The position numbers were made by a program, and so were the translations under genes. This document shows, in pieces, positions 7,467 to 15,693 of a DNA stretch of 64,000 bases. Origin of the DNA: Lutibacter sp. (GTDB lineage: Bacteria; Bacteroidota; Bacteroidia; Flavobacteriales; Flavobacteriaceae); the NCBI RefSeq assembly GCF_016342705.1, contig NZ_JAEINV010000008.1, forward strand, positions 1 through 64,000. Reading direction: 5' to 3'. Under the pieces are notes generated by a model. It searched no databases. It had not been told where the DNA came from and saw only the letters and a list, made by a program, of their open reading frames with translations. Within the stretch, counting starts at the first letter, position 1. Each line of letters starts with the position of its first letter.

Positions 7467-8636
7467 ATGAACGATAAACATTTTGAAACGGAAGCAATTA
7501 GATCACAATTAGAACGATCACAATTTCAAGAACATACAACGCCAATGTACATTACATCTAGTTTTGTTTTTGATGATGCAGAAGATATGAGAGCTTCTTT
7601 TTCAGAAGAAATAGATAGAAATATTTATTCTCGTTTTAGCAATCCAAATACTACAGAGTTTGTAGAAAAAGTAATTAAAATGGAAGGCGCAGAAGATGGT
7701 TATGCTTTTGCAACAGGAATGGCAGCCATTTATTCAACCTTTGCAGCTTTGTTAAGTAGTGGAGATCACATTGTATCAGCGCGCTCTGTTTTTGGTTCAA
7801 CGCATACATTGTTTACAAAATATTTTCCAAAATGGGGAATTGAAACTTCTTATTTTGATATTAATAAACCAGAGGAAATTGAACAATTTATTCAGCCAAA
7901 TTCAAAAATTTTATATGCGGAATCACCTACAAATCCAGGTGTTGATATTATTGATTTGGAGTTGTTGGGTAAAATTGCCAAAAAGCACAATTTATTATTA
8001 ATAATAGATAATTGTTTTGCAACACCATATATTCAGCAACCCATAAAATTTGGAGCAGATGTAGTGGTGCATTCGGCTACTAAATTAATGGACGGGCAAG
8101 GAAGAGTTTTAGGTGGAGTTGTAGTTGGAAGTTCAGATTTAGTTCGTGAAATTTATTTATTTTCAAGAAATACAGGTCCAGCAATGTCGCCATTTAATGC
8201 TTGGATTTTGAGTAAAAGTTTGGAAACTTTGGCGGTTAGAGTGGATAAACACTGCGAAAATGCGTTAAAAATTGCTGAATTTTTAGAAAATCATACAAAA
8301 GTAACTACTGTAAAATATCCATTTTTAAAATCGCATCCTCAATATGAAATTGCCAAAAAGCAAATGAAATTAGGAGGAAATATTATTGCAATAGATATTA
8401 AAGGAGGAATTGAAGCTGGGAGAAAATTTTTGAATGCTATAAAAATGTGCTCATTATCTGCAAATTTGGGAGATACCAGAACAATAGTTACGCATCCGGC
8501 ATCTACAACGCACAGTAAATTAACAGCTGAAGAACAATTATCTGCAGGTATTTTTCCTGGCTTAGTCCGTGTTTCTGTTGGGTTAGAGCATGTGAATGAT
8601 ATAATTCAAGACTTAGATCAAGCATTAAATAGTTAA
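7467..8636 (+). CDS. metZ: Homocysteine-forming PLP sulfhydrylase (MetZ type)
   Basis: A second Cys/Met family PLP enzyme of 389 residues, with PLP lysine K206 in SATKLMDGQGR. Length and motif match O-succinylhomoserine sulfhydrylase (MetZ) more closely than cystathionine gamma-synthase, although sequence alone does not fix the acyl group or sulfur donor. Its neighbour encodes an O-acetyl (not succinyl) transferase, so O-acetylhomoserine plus sulfide is the likely substrate pair. It follows the fusion gene by 39 bases and should share its SAM-I control. Having MetY and MetZ together suggests redundancy or division between sulfide levels. A short inverted repeat aagaat/attctt (8654-8671) follows the stop. 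Confidence 0.85.
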   Translation: MNDKHFETEAIRSQLERSQFQEHTTPMYITSSFVFDDAEDMRASFSEEIDRNIYSRFSNPNTTEFVEKVIKMEGAEDGYAFATGMAAIYSTFAALLSSGDHIVSARSVFGSTHTLFTKYFPKWGIETSYFDINKPEEIEQFIQPNSKILYAESPTNPGVDIIDLELLGKIAKKHNLLLIIDNCFATPYIQQPIKFGADVVVHSATKLMDGQGRVLGGVVVGSSDLVREIYLFSRNTGPAMSPFNAWILSKSLETLAVRVDKHCENALKIAEFLENHTKVTTVKYPFLKSHPQYEIAKKQMKLGGNIIAIDIKGGIEAGRKFLNAIKMCSLSANLGDTRTIVTHPASTTHSKLTAEEQLSAGIFPGLVRVSVGLEHVNDIIQDLDQALNS

Positions 8637-8691
8637 AAAATACTATTAATTTTTAAGAATATGTTAATTCTTTAATTTTTAACAATCTAAA

Positions 8692-8712
8692 AGTCTATCA
8701 ATTTGGTAGACT
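8692..8712 (+). promoter_or_regulatory. Inverted repeat (putative operator) at the cys operon promoter
   Basis: AGTCTATCA (8692-8700) and TGGTAGACT (8704-8712) form a nine-base inverted repeat with one G-U-type mismatch around att. It covers the -33 TTG of the promoter that follows, a position suited to a repressor. The regulator is not encoded nearby. Rrf2-family proteins often control sulfur genes in bacteria, but the assignment is only a guess. Confidence 0.5.
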
Positions 8713-8734
8713 AATAAAAAAAACCGTATGTTTG
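8703..8734 (+). promoter_or_regulatory. Promoter of the sulfate assimilation operon
   Basis: TTG at 8703-8705 and TATGTTTG at 8727-8734 fit the Bacteroidota consensus with 21-base spacing, 30 bases before the DUF2061 start. Confidence 0.6.
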
Positions 8735-8763
8735 CACAGTCAAAATATTTATAATTTATAATA

Positions 8764-9033
8764 ATGATTTTAGATCAAATTTTAACCTCAAATGAGCAAG
8801 AAACTGAGAAGAGTTTCGAAAAAGTTAAAAGCTCAGAAAACGCTGCGCGTAGTATTGTAAAAGCTATAAGTTGGCGCATGGTTGGTACTATTGATACAAT
8901 TGTAATATCATTCTTTATTACAGGTGAAATTAAAATGGCATTATCAATAGGTATGGTAGAAGTTATCACAAAAATGGTATTATACTTTTTCCATGAAAGA
9001 ATTTGGAATCTTGTAAAATGGGGAAAAAAATGA
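8764..9033 (+). CDS. DUF2061 membrane protein
   Basis: An 89-residue protein with the DUF2061 signature: an N-terminal polar stretch, then RSIVKAISWRMVGTIDT, a membrane segment (about residues 43-60), GMVEVITKMVLYFFHERIW and a basic end. It has two short hydrophobic segments and is probably an inner-membrane protein. It is the first gene of the sulfate-assimilation operon, and its TGA overlaps the cysH ATG (ATGA), so the two are translationally coupled. Biochemical function is not established for the family. Its place suggests a role in sulfate or sulfite handling, perhaps with transport, since no recognisable sulfate transporter is in the window. Confidence 0.85.
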   Translation: MILDQILTSNEQETEKSFEKVKSSENAARSIVKAISWRMVGTIDTIVISFFITGEIKMALSIGMVEVITKMVLYFFHERIWNLVKWGKK

Positions 9034-9647
9034 AAAATTTAGATATAGCAAAAATCAATAAAGATTTAAAAGATAAGTCGCCAGCTGAAATAATTGTATG
9101 GGCTTTAAGTATTACAAAAAACGCTTTAGTAACTACTAATTTCAGACCTTATGAAGTTGCAATTTTGCACGCAATTACACAGGTAGATCCAAATTTAAAA
9201 GTTATATGGTGCGATACGGGTTATAACACGCCACAAACCTATAAACATGCAAATGAATTAATTGATACATTAAAATTAAATGTTCATTTATATGTTCCTC
9301 AGCAAACGGCTGCGCACAGAGATGCTACTATTGGAATGCCTCAAATAGAAGATCCTTTACATAAAGTTTTTACAGAGCAAGTAAAGTTAGAACCTTTTAA
9401 TAGAGCAATGGCGGAGCATAAACCAGAAGTTTGGTTTACTAATTTAAGAAGTGGACAAACAGCTTTTAGAAATAGCATTGATGTTGTTTCGGTAAGTAAA
9501 GATGGTATTTTAAAGGTAAGTCCTTTTTATCATTGGACTGATGCACAATTAGATGTGTATTTAAAAGAGCACAGTTTACCAAACGAGTTTAAATATTTCG
9601 ACCCAACAAAAGTATTAGAAAACAGAGAATGCGGATTGCATTCATAA
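9030..9647 (+). CDS. cysH: Phosphoadenylyl-sulfate (or adenylyl-sulfate) reductase
   Basis: A 205-residue reductase of the PAPS/APS family, which makes sulfite from activated sulfate using thioredoxin. The start at 9030 overlaps the DUF2061 stop; the longer frame from 9003 only reads into that gene. The C-terminal catalytic motif RECGLHS (Cys201) is present. The only other Cys is in IWCDTG, so the CC and CxxC pairs that bind a 4Fe-4S cluster in APS reductases are missing. That pattern normally means PAPS specificity, yet no APS kinase is in this operon. Thioredoxin, the likely electron donor, is encoded at 20.6 kb. Confidence 0.92.
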   Translation: MKNLDIAKINKDLKDKSPAEIIVWALSITKNALVTTNFRPYEVAILHAITQVDPNLKVIWCDTGYNTPQTYKHANELIDTLKLNVHLYVPQQTAAHRDATIGMPQIEDPLHKVFTEQVKLEPFNRAMAEHKPEVWFTNLRSGQTAFRNSIDVVSVSKDGILKVSPFYHWTDAQLDVYLKEHSLPNEFKYFDPTKVLENRECGLHS

Positions 9648-9657
9648 AATAAAGATA

Positions 9658-10557
9658 ATGACAGAGAAGTTACATATTAACGCACTTGAAAACGAAGCAA
9701 TTTATATTTTTAGAGAAGTTGCAGCGCAGTTTGAAAAACCAGTATTGTTATTTTCTGGAGGAAAAGATTCAATTACCTTGGTAAGATTGGCACAAAAAGC
9801 ATTCTTTCCAGCAAAAATTCCTTTTCCTTTAATGCATATAGATACAGGACATAATTTTCCTGAAACTATTGAGTTTAGAGACAGATTGGTTGAAGAATTA
9901 GGTGTTGAATTAATTGTTAGAAACGTTCAAGATTCAATAGACCAAGGTAAAGTAAAAGAAGAATCTGGAAGATATTCAAGTAGAAATATGTTGCAAACTA
10001 CTACTTTGTTAGATGCTATTGAAGAATTTAAATTTGATGCTTGTATTGGTGGAGCGCGAAGAGATGAAGAGAAAGCAAGAGCAAAAGAACGTATTTTTTC
10101 TGTTCGTGATGATTTTGGTCAATGGGATGAAAAAAATCAACGCCCGGAATTGTTCGATATGTTAAATGGTCAAATAGAATTAGGTCAAAATGTACGTGTT
10201 TTCCCAATTTCAAACTGGACCGAGTTAGATGTTTGGACCTATATTGAACGTGAAAACCTAGAAATTCCTTCAATTTATTTTGCACATAAACGTGAAACTT
10301 TTTTACGAGATGGGTTAATTTGGACTGCATCAGAACATGTGTATAGGGATGAAGATGAGGAGGTTGAAGAGCGTTGGGTGCGTTTTAGAACGGTTGGAGA
10401 TATGAGTTGTACGGCGGCCGTAGATTCTTATGCAACTACAATTAGCCAAGTAGTTGCCGAAATTAGAGATTCTAGCATTTCTGAAAGAGGAGCAAGAATT
10501 GATGATAAACGCTCAGAAGCGGCCATGGAAAAACGTAAACAACAAGGATATTTCTAA
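9658..10557 (+). CDS. cysD: Sulfate adenylyltransferase subunit 2
   Basis: The catalytic small subunit of ATP sulfurylase forms adenylyl sulfate from ATP and sulfate, driven by GTP hydrolysis in CysN. The 299-residue protein has the PP-loop motif LLFSGGKDSITLVRL (about residues 30-44), the downstream MHIDTGHNFPETIEFRD and the basic IGGARRDEEKARAKER loop, all typical of CysD. It starts 10 bases after cysH and precedes cysN. Confidence 0.97.
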   Translation: MTEKLHINALENEAIYIFREVAAQFEKPVLLFSGGKDSITLVRLAQKAFFPAKIPFPLMHIDTGHNFPETIEFRDRLVEELGVELIVRNVQDSIDQGKVKEESGRYSSRNMLQTTTLLDAIEEFKFDACIGGARRDEEKARAKERIFSVRDDFGQWDEKNQRPELFDMLNGQIELGQNVRVFPISNWTELDVWTYIERENLEIPSIYFAHKRETFLRDGLIWTASEHVYRDEDEEVEERWVRFRTVGDMSCTAAVDSYATTISQVVAEIRDSSISERGARIDDKRSEAAMEKRKQQGYF

Positions 10558-10670
10558 AATTTTAGTAATAAAATTTTGCCTTTAGCTATTGGTTTTTAGC
10601 CCTTAGCACATTATAAAATATAAAATTAAGCCAATAGCCCAAAGCGAATGGCAAAAAGCTAAACAAAAGA
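10558..10670. repeat. Intergenic imperfect inverted repeat between cysD and cysN
   Basis: The only sizeable gap in the cys operon contains ttgcctttagctattggt and, inverted, gccaatagcccaaagcgaatggcaa, plus short internal repeats of ttagc. It could form a weak long hairpin in the transcript and may tune cysN expression or mRNA stability. It may equally be an inserted intergenic repeat. Confidence 0.4.
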
Positions 10671-11918
10671 ATGGAAGTTTTAAAAATAGCAACAGCAGGA
10701 AGCGTAGATGATGGGAAAAGTACCTTAATTGGAAGATTATTGTATGATACAAAATCATTAACATCAGATAAATTAGAAGCAATTGAACGTAGTAGTAAAC
10801 AAAAAGGATACGATTATTTAGATTTTTCTTTAGCTACAGATGGATTAGTTGCAGAGCGTGAACAAGGAATTACTATTGATGTTGCCCATATTTATTTTTC
10901 AACAGCAACAAAAAGTTATATAATAGCAGATACTCCAGGCCACGTAGAATATACAAGAAACATGGTAACTGGTGCTTCAACTTCACAAGCTGCAATTATA
11001 TTAATTGATGCGCGTCACGGTGTAATAGAGCAAACATATCGTCACTTTTTCATTAATAATTTGTTGAGAATTAAAGATGTAATTGTTGCCATAAATAAAA
11101 TGGATTTGGTTGATTTTTCTGAAGATAGATACAATGAAATTAAAGCCGATTTTCAAAAATTAGTTGATAAAAGTGATTATGAAGATCAAAACATAACTTT
11201 TATTCCTGTTAGTGCTTTAAAAGGCGATAATGTTGTGACAAAATCAAACGCAATGCAATGGTTTAAAGGGCAAACTTTATTAGAGCATTTAGAAAAATTA
11301 GATACTATAGATATTTATAACAGAGGAAGAGTTCGTTTTCCTGTTCAGTATGTAATTAGACCGAAAACTGAAGAATATCACGATTTTAGAGGATATGCTG
11401 GTAAAGTTTATGGTGGTGAAATTAAAGTTGGAGATGAGGTTATTGTGTTACCTTCTGAAACGAAGAGTAGAGTAAAGGAAATTTATTTTTACGATAAAAG
11501 GTTTGAAACGGCAGCAAGAAGATCTTCTTGTACAATAACATTAGAAGATAATGTAAATGTTAGTAGAGGAGATATGATTGTAAAAGTGGATGAATTGCCA
11601 AAAGTTCAAAAGCAATTTACGGCTACAATTTCTTGGATGGATGTTAAAAATTTAACTGCTGGTTCAAAATATGTGTTGCAACATGGTGTTAATAAAGTTT
11701 TAGCAAAAGTAAGCACCATAAATCATAAAATTGAAACAGATTTTTCTGGAATTAAATCGGATATTACAAGTTTAGGAATGAACGATATTGCATCTGTTTC
11801 ATTTCAATTAAATAAACCAATATTTTTCGATTCATTTAAAGAACATAGAACAAATGGAGCGTTTATTTTAATAGATCCACAAACTAATAACACAGCGGGC
11901 GCAGGATTTATAGAATAA
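10671..11918 (+). CDS. cysN: Sulfate adenylyltransferase subunit 1 (GTPase)
   Basis: An EF-Tu-like GTPase that couples GTP hydrolysis to sulfate activation by CysD. The 415-residue protein shows P-loop GSVDDGKSTLIGRLL (about residues 10-24), switch II DTPGHVEYTRNM and the guanine motif NKMD, followed by two beta-barrel domains. It ends without the C-terminal APS kinase (CysC) domain seen in CysNC fusions, which matters because no separate cysC is present here. Confidence 0.97.
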   Translation: MEVLKIATAGSVDDGKSTLIGRLLYDTKSLTSDKLEAIERSSKQKGYDYLDFSLATDGLVAEREQGITIDVAHIYFSTATKSYIIADTPGHVEYTRNMVTGASTSQAAIILIDARHGVIEQTYRHFFINNLLRIKDVIVAINKMDLVDFSEDRYNEIKADFQKLVDKSDYEDQNITFIPVSALKGDNVVTKSNAMQWFKGQTLLEHLEKLDTIDIYNRGRVRFPVQYVIRPKTEEYHDFRGYAGKVYGGEIKVGDEVIVLPSETKSRVKEIYFYDKRFETAARRSSCTITLEDNVNVSRGDMIVKVDELPKVQKQFTATISWMDVKNLTAGSKYVLQHGVNKVLAKVSTINHKIETDFSGIKSDITSLGMNDIASVSFQLNKPIFFDSFKEHRTNGAFILIDPQTNNTAGAGFIE

Positions 11919-12013
11919 GTAATGTTCTAAAAACCAAAAACATACATATTATTTTACTTCAATCAAAAGATTGAGGCAGGAGATTTTTATACTAACTAAA
12001 AAAATCAAAAACA

Positions 12014-14104
12014 ATGCAAAGTTTCAGAACCGAGATCGAAAATCCGATCGTCGAAAAGGATATTATTGACCTAGAAAAAAAGATTGCACTTTATTACGAA
12101 GGCAAAATTGACGAGGAACGTTTTAGAAGTTTACGTTTAGCGCGTGGAGTATACGGACAACGTCAGTTCGGCGTACAAATGATTCGAATTAAATTGCCTT
12201 ATGGTAGAATTACCAGTGAACAATTACACAGAATTTCAAATGTTTCCGATGAATATTCTAGAGGAAGATTACACATTACCACACGTCAAGATATTCAAAT
12301 TCACCACGTAAGTTTAGATAGAACACCTGAACTTTGGGCAGAGTTGGAGAAAGATGATATTACCTTACGTGAGGCTTGTGGAAACACGGTAAGAAACGTT
12401 ACCGCCTCTGAAACTGCTGGGATTGATATTAATGAACCTTTTGATGTATCTCCGTATGCACATGCGGTGTTCGAATTCTTCTTACGTAATCCTATTTGTC
12501 AGGAAATGGGGCGTAAATTCAAAATTTCATTTTCTGGAACTGATGAAGATACTGCCTTAAGTTTTATGCACGATTTAGGTTTTATAGCAAAAATAAAAAA
12601 TGGTGAAATTGGTTTTAAAGTAATGTTGGGTGGTGGTTTAGGATCGCAAGCGCGTTTGGCTGATACCTTATTTGAATTTATTTCAGCAGATAAAATTATT
12701 CCAATTACGGAAGCAGTTTTACGTGTTTTTGATAGACATGGAGAACGGGCGAAAAGAGCCAGAGCACGATTAAAATTTTTAGTAAAAGAAATTGGTTTTG
12801 ATGCCTTTGTGAAATTGGTTGAGCAAGAACAAAAAGCATTATCAGTTACAGCATATAAAATTGATACTTCAAAATTTGATACAGCTATAGAAATTCCATC
12901 TGTAGAAATTCCATCTGTAAAAATTGAAGATGCAAATGACTATGAGTTTTGGAAAACTTCTAATGTAATTGCGCAAAAACAAGAAGGATTATATGCTATT
13001 GGTGTTAAGGTTCATTTAGGAGATTTTTACACAGATAAAGCACGTTTGTTAGCCGATTTAGTAAAAAAATATGCTGGAAACGACATGCGTTTATCGCTTC
13101 GTCAAAATATATTAATTCGCCATGTAAGAGAAGAATTATTACCTTTCTTTTATGTTGAATTAAAGAAATTAGGCTTTGCTGAAATTGGTTACAACAGCAC
13201 TTTGGATATTACTTCGTGCCCAGGAACCGATACCTGTAATTTAGGAATTGCAAGTAGCACGGGAGTTACCGCTGAATTAGAAAGGGTATTAAAATCTGAA
13301 TTTCCGCACTACGCAAATAATAAGGAAATTACCATAAAAATTAGTGGTTGTATGAATTCTTGTGGGCAACATTCAATGGCGCACATAGGTTTTCAAGGAA
13401 TGACTGTTAAATCTGGTAAATTAGTTGCTCCAGCCTTACAAGTGTTATTAGGTGGTGGTGTGTTAGGAAATGGAGAAGGAAGAGTTTCTAATAAAGTAAT
13501 AAAAATTCCGAGTAAAAGAGGTCCAGAAGCATTACGAACTATTTTAAAAGATTATGAAAGTAATGTTAAAACGGGAGAATCTTTCTTAAATTATTACGAC
13601 AGGCATGGTGAAAGATATTTTTATAATATTTTAAAACCATTAGCAGATACTTCTAATTTGGTACGAAGCGATTTTATAGATTGGGGTTCAGAAGAACAAT
13701 ACGAAATGGCAGTTGGAGTTGGAGAATGTGCAGGTGTTGTAATAGATTTAGTAGCTACATTATTATTTGAAAGCGAAGAAAAAATTGAAAATGCCACAGA
13801 GGCTTTAAAGTTAGATCAATATTCAGATAGTATTTACTACGCCTATACAAGTATGGTAAATACAGCAAAAGCATTGTTGTTAACTGAAGGTGAAAGTACC
13901 AATACTCAAGCAAATATTATTTCACTATTTGAAACTGTTTTTTCTGAAAAAATAGGGTTGCCAACAACGTTTTCAGAGTTTGTATATCAGATTCAAAAAA
14001 ATGGACCAACAAAACAATTTGCAGAAAAATATGTGGCCGATGCACAATTATTTTATGCAAAAGCGAATGAATACAGAATTAAAAACGGATCTGATGAAGC
14101 TTAA
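12014..14104 (+). CDS. Siroheme-dependent sulfite reductase with C-terminal HEPN-like domain
   Basis: A 696-residue assimilatory nitrite/sulfite reductase. Two ferredoxin-like/sirohaem repeats fill residues 1 to about 550. The 4Fe-4S/sirohaem ligands are C402 and C408 (SCPGTDTC) with C446 and C450 (GCMNSCG). Siroheme genes immediately follow and sulfate activation genes precede, so sulfite to sulfide is the likely reaction. Residues about 560-690 are an extra helical domain (for example GSEEQYEMAVGVGECAGVV and SIYYAYTSMVNTAKALLL) resembling HEPN domains; the role of this tail is unknown. The stop overlaps the cobA start region. Electron donor (ferredoxin or a reductase subunit) is not in the window. 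Confidence 0.9.
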   Translation: MQSFRTEIENPIVEKDIIDLEKKIALYYEGKIDEERFRSLRLARGVYGQRQFGVQMIRIKLPYGRITSEQLHRISNVSDEYSRGRLHITTRQDIQIHHVSLDRTPELWAELEKDDITLREACGNTVRNVTASETAGIDINEPFDVSPYAHAVFEFFLRNPICQEMGRKFKISFSGTDEDTALSFMHDLGFIAKIKNGEIGFKVMLGGGLGSQARLADTLFEFISADKIIPITEAVLRVFDRHGERAKRARARLKFLVKEIGFDAFVKLVEQEQKALSVTAYKIDTSKFDTAIEIPSVEIPSVKIEDANDYEFWKTSNVIAQKQEGLYAIGVKVHLGDFYTDKARLLADLVKKYAGNDMRLSLRQNILIRHVREELLPFFYVELKKLGFAEIGYNSTLDITSCPGTDTCNLGIASSTGVTAELERVLKSEFPHYANNKEITIKISGCMNSCGQHSMAHIGFQGMTVKSGKLVAPALQVLLGGGVLGNGEGRVSNKVIKIPSKRGPEALRTILKDYESNVKTGESFLNYYDRHGERYFYNILKPLADTSNLVRSDFIDWGSEEQYEMAVGVGECAGVVIDLVATLLFESEEKIENATEALKLDQYSDSIYYAYTSMVNTAKALLLTEGESTNTQANIISLFETVFSEKIGLPTTFSEFVYQIQKNGPTKQFAEKYVADAQLFYAKANEYRIKNGSDEA

Positions 14105-14879
14105 TATAAAACCAAAAGTAACTTTAGTTGGAGCAGGACCTGGTGACCCAGATTTAATAACTATAAAAGGTGTGAAAGCGTTGAAAAATGCAAATGTTGT
14201 GTTGTATGATGCGCTGATAAACAGAAAATTACTAGAATATGTTCCGAAAAACGCCAAAAAAATATTTGTTGGAAAACGTAAAGGAATGCACAGTTTTACT
14301 CAAGATGAAATAAATGAGTTAATTGTTAAAAATGCTTTTGAATTTGGGAATGCTGTCCGGTTAAAAGGTGGCGATCCATTTATTTTTGGACGAGGAGCTG
14401 AGGAGATAGATTATATTGAATCTTTTGGAATTGAAACTGAAGTTGTTTCAGGGATTTCATCATCAATGGCAGTTCCTGCAAGTCAAGGAATTCCATTAAC
14501 AAAAAGAGGTGTTTCTGAGAGTTTTTGGGTAATTACAGGCACAACAACTGAAAGAAAATTATCAATGGACGTTCATTTAGCAGCCCAATCAACAGCAACG
14601 GTTGTTATTTTAATGGGAATGAGTAAGTTAAATGAAATTGTTTCGGTTTTTAAAAAATATAATAAAAGCAACGTTCCAACTGCAATTATTCAAAATGGAA
14701 CAACAGCCAGTGAGAAAATTGGAGTTGGCACCATAGATTCAATTTTAGAAGTTGTAGAGCAGCAAAAATTAGGTTCACCTGCAATTATTATAATTGGAGA
14801 AGTAGTTTCTGAAAGTGCCAAATTACGTTCGTTTTATGAGCAGATAGCTATTAATAATTCATCATATAATCTATTCTAA
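14094..14879 (+). CDS. cobA: Uroporphyrinogen-III C-methyltransferase
   Basis: SUMT adds two SAM-derived methyl groups to uroporphyrinogen III to give precorrin-2, the first step to siroheme. From the ATG at 14094 the protein is 261 residues and begins next to the family motif VTLVGAGPGDPDLITIKG. A longer frame opens at 13980 but would only overlap the sulfite reductase tail. The start overlaps the upstream stop by 11 bases, so translation is likely coupled. RLKGGDPFIFGRGAEE (the SAM-site motif) is intact. It works with the next gene to supply siroheme for the upstream reductase. Confidence 0.95.
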   Translation: MKLNIKPKVTLVGAGPGDPDLITIKGVKALKNANVVLYDALINRKLLEYVPKNAKKIFVGKRKGMHSFTQDEINELIVKNAFEFGNAVRLKGGDPFIFGRGAEEIDYIESFGIETEVVSGISSSMAVPASQGIPLTKRGVSESFWVITGTTTERKLSMDVHLAAQSTATVVILMGMSKLNEIVSVFKKYNKSNVPTAIIQNGTTASEKIGVGTIDSILEVVEQQKLGSPAIIIIGEVVSESAKLRSFYEQIAINNSSYNLF

Positions 14880-14882
14880 AAG

Positions 14883-15452
14883 ATGGAACAAAACGAATTA
14901 TATCCAATTTTTTTAAAAGTTACTCAATTGCAAGTATTAATAATTGGAGGTGGCAATGTTGGTTTGGAAAAATTAACTTTTTTGTTAAAATCTAGTCCAA
15001 ATGCACATGTTACGGTTGTTTCTTTAACGTTTTTACCAGAACTTGTTGCCTTAGCTAAAAGCCATAAAGTTCATTTGGTTGAGGATAGTTATAATGATTC
15101 CTTTTTAATGGGTAAACATATGGTGATTGCAACTACTGATAAAATTGATGTAAATATTCAAGTTTATAAAGATTGTAAGGATCGAAACATTTTAATAAAT
15201 GTTGCTGACAATCCTCCCTATTGCGATTTTTATATGGGTGGAATTGTAACTAAAGGAAATATTAAAATAGCAATTTCTACTAACGGAAAATCGCCAACCT
15301 TAGCAAAACGCTTACGTCAATTTTTTGAAGAAGTAATTCCAAATGATATTGATGATTTAGCTAAAAACTTAAATAAATTTAGAAAAACCATAAAAGGAGA
15401 TTTTTCAAATAAAGTGGCGGAAATGAATAAATTAACTGAAAAGTTATTATAG
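14883..15452 (+). CDS. Precorrin-2 dehydrogenase / sirohydrochlorin ferrochelatase
   Basis: A 189-residue homologue of Met8p and of the N-terminal part of CysG. It oxidises precorrin-2 with NAD and may also insert iron. The Rossmann motif VLIIGGGNVGLEKL lies at about residues 18-31. Asn-Val-Ala-Asp-Asn-Pro near residue 111 and TNGKSPTLAKRLRQFFEE in the dimerisation part are typical. It starts three bases after cobA and ends the cys operon. The short C-terminal helical part suggests a single, Met8p-like enzyme rather than a full CysG. Confidence 0.92.
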   Translation: MEQNELYPIFLKVTQLQVLIIGGGNVGLEKLTFLLKSSPNAHVTVVSLTFLPELVALAKSHKVHLVEDSYNDSFLMGKHMVIATTDKIDVNIQVYKDCKDRNILINVADNPPYCDFYMGGIVTKGNIKIAISTNGKSPTLAKRLRQFFEEVIPNDIDDLAKNLNKFRKTIKGDFSNKVAEMNKLTEKLL

Positions 15453-15533
15453 AATATCATAATTATAAGCTACAGTTTGTAATTCATAAGAATATGCCGT
15501 TTATTTGCACAAAGTTCATAAACATTCTAATTA

Positions 15534-15631
15534 GTTATTAAGAAAGGCAGAGGGAATAGACCTGTTGAAGCCTTAGCAACCCTTTAAAACTAAAGAAGGT
15601 GCTACGTTCTACCATATTCTGGACAGATAAC
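15534..15631 (+). ncRNA. SAM-I (S-box) riboswitch, copy 2
   Basis: The core AAGAAAGGCAGAGGGAATAG, TGAAGCCTTAGCAACCC and AAGAAGGTGCTACGTTCTACC, closed by GTTAT/ATAAC, is nearly identical to copy 1. Both copies also share AGTTCATAAAC just upstream. A promoter candidate (TTG, 20 bases, TTTATTTG at about 15500) precedes it. It governs the methionine synthase genes, which should be shut off when SAM is plentiful. Confidence 0.92.
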
Positions 15632-15658
15632 ACTTGTGTTTTTAAAGCACACCTTCTT
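15593..15658 (+). promoter_or_regulatory. Expression platform of the metH riboswitch
   Basis: AGCAC-a-CCTTCTT (15646-15658) is complementary over 11 bases, with one bulge, to AAGAAGGTGCT (15593-15603) in the riboswitch core. This pairing would compete with the SAM-bound fold. There is no strong U tract before the start codon at 15694. Confidence 0.5.
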
Positions 15659-15693
15659 AATAACTTCCAACATGTTTGTGTAAAATTTATAAA

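Noticed and set aside
13980-14093. Longer N-terminus for the uroporphyrinogen methyltransferase
   Set aside because: The extra 38 residues are only the other frame of the sulfite reductase end. The conserved domain starts directly after Met at 14094.
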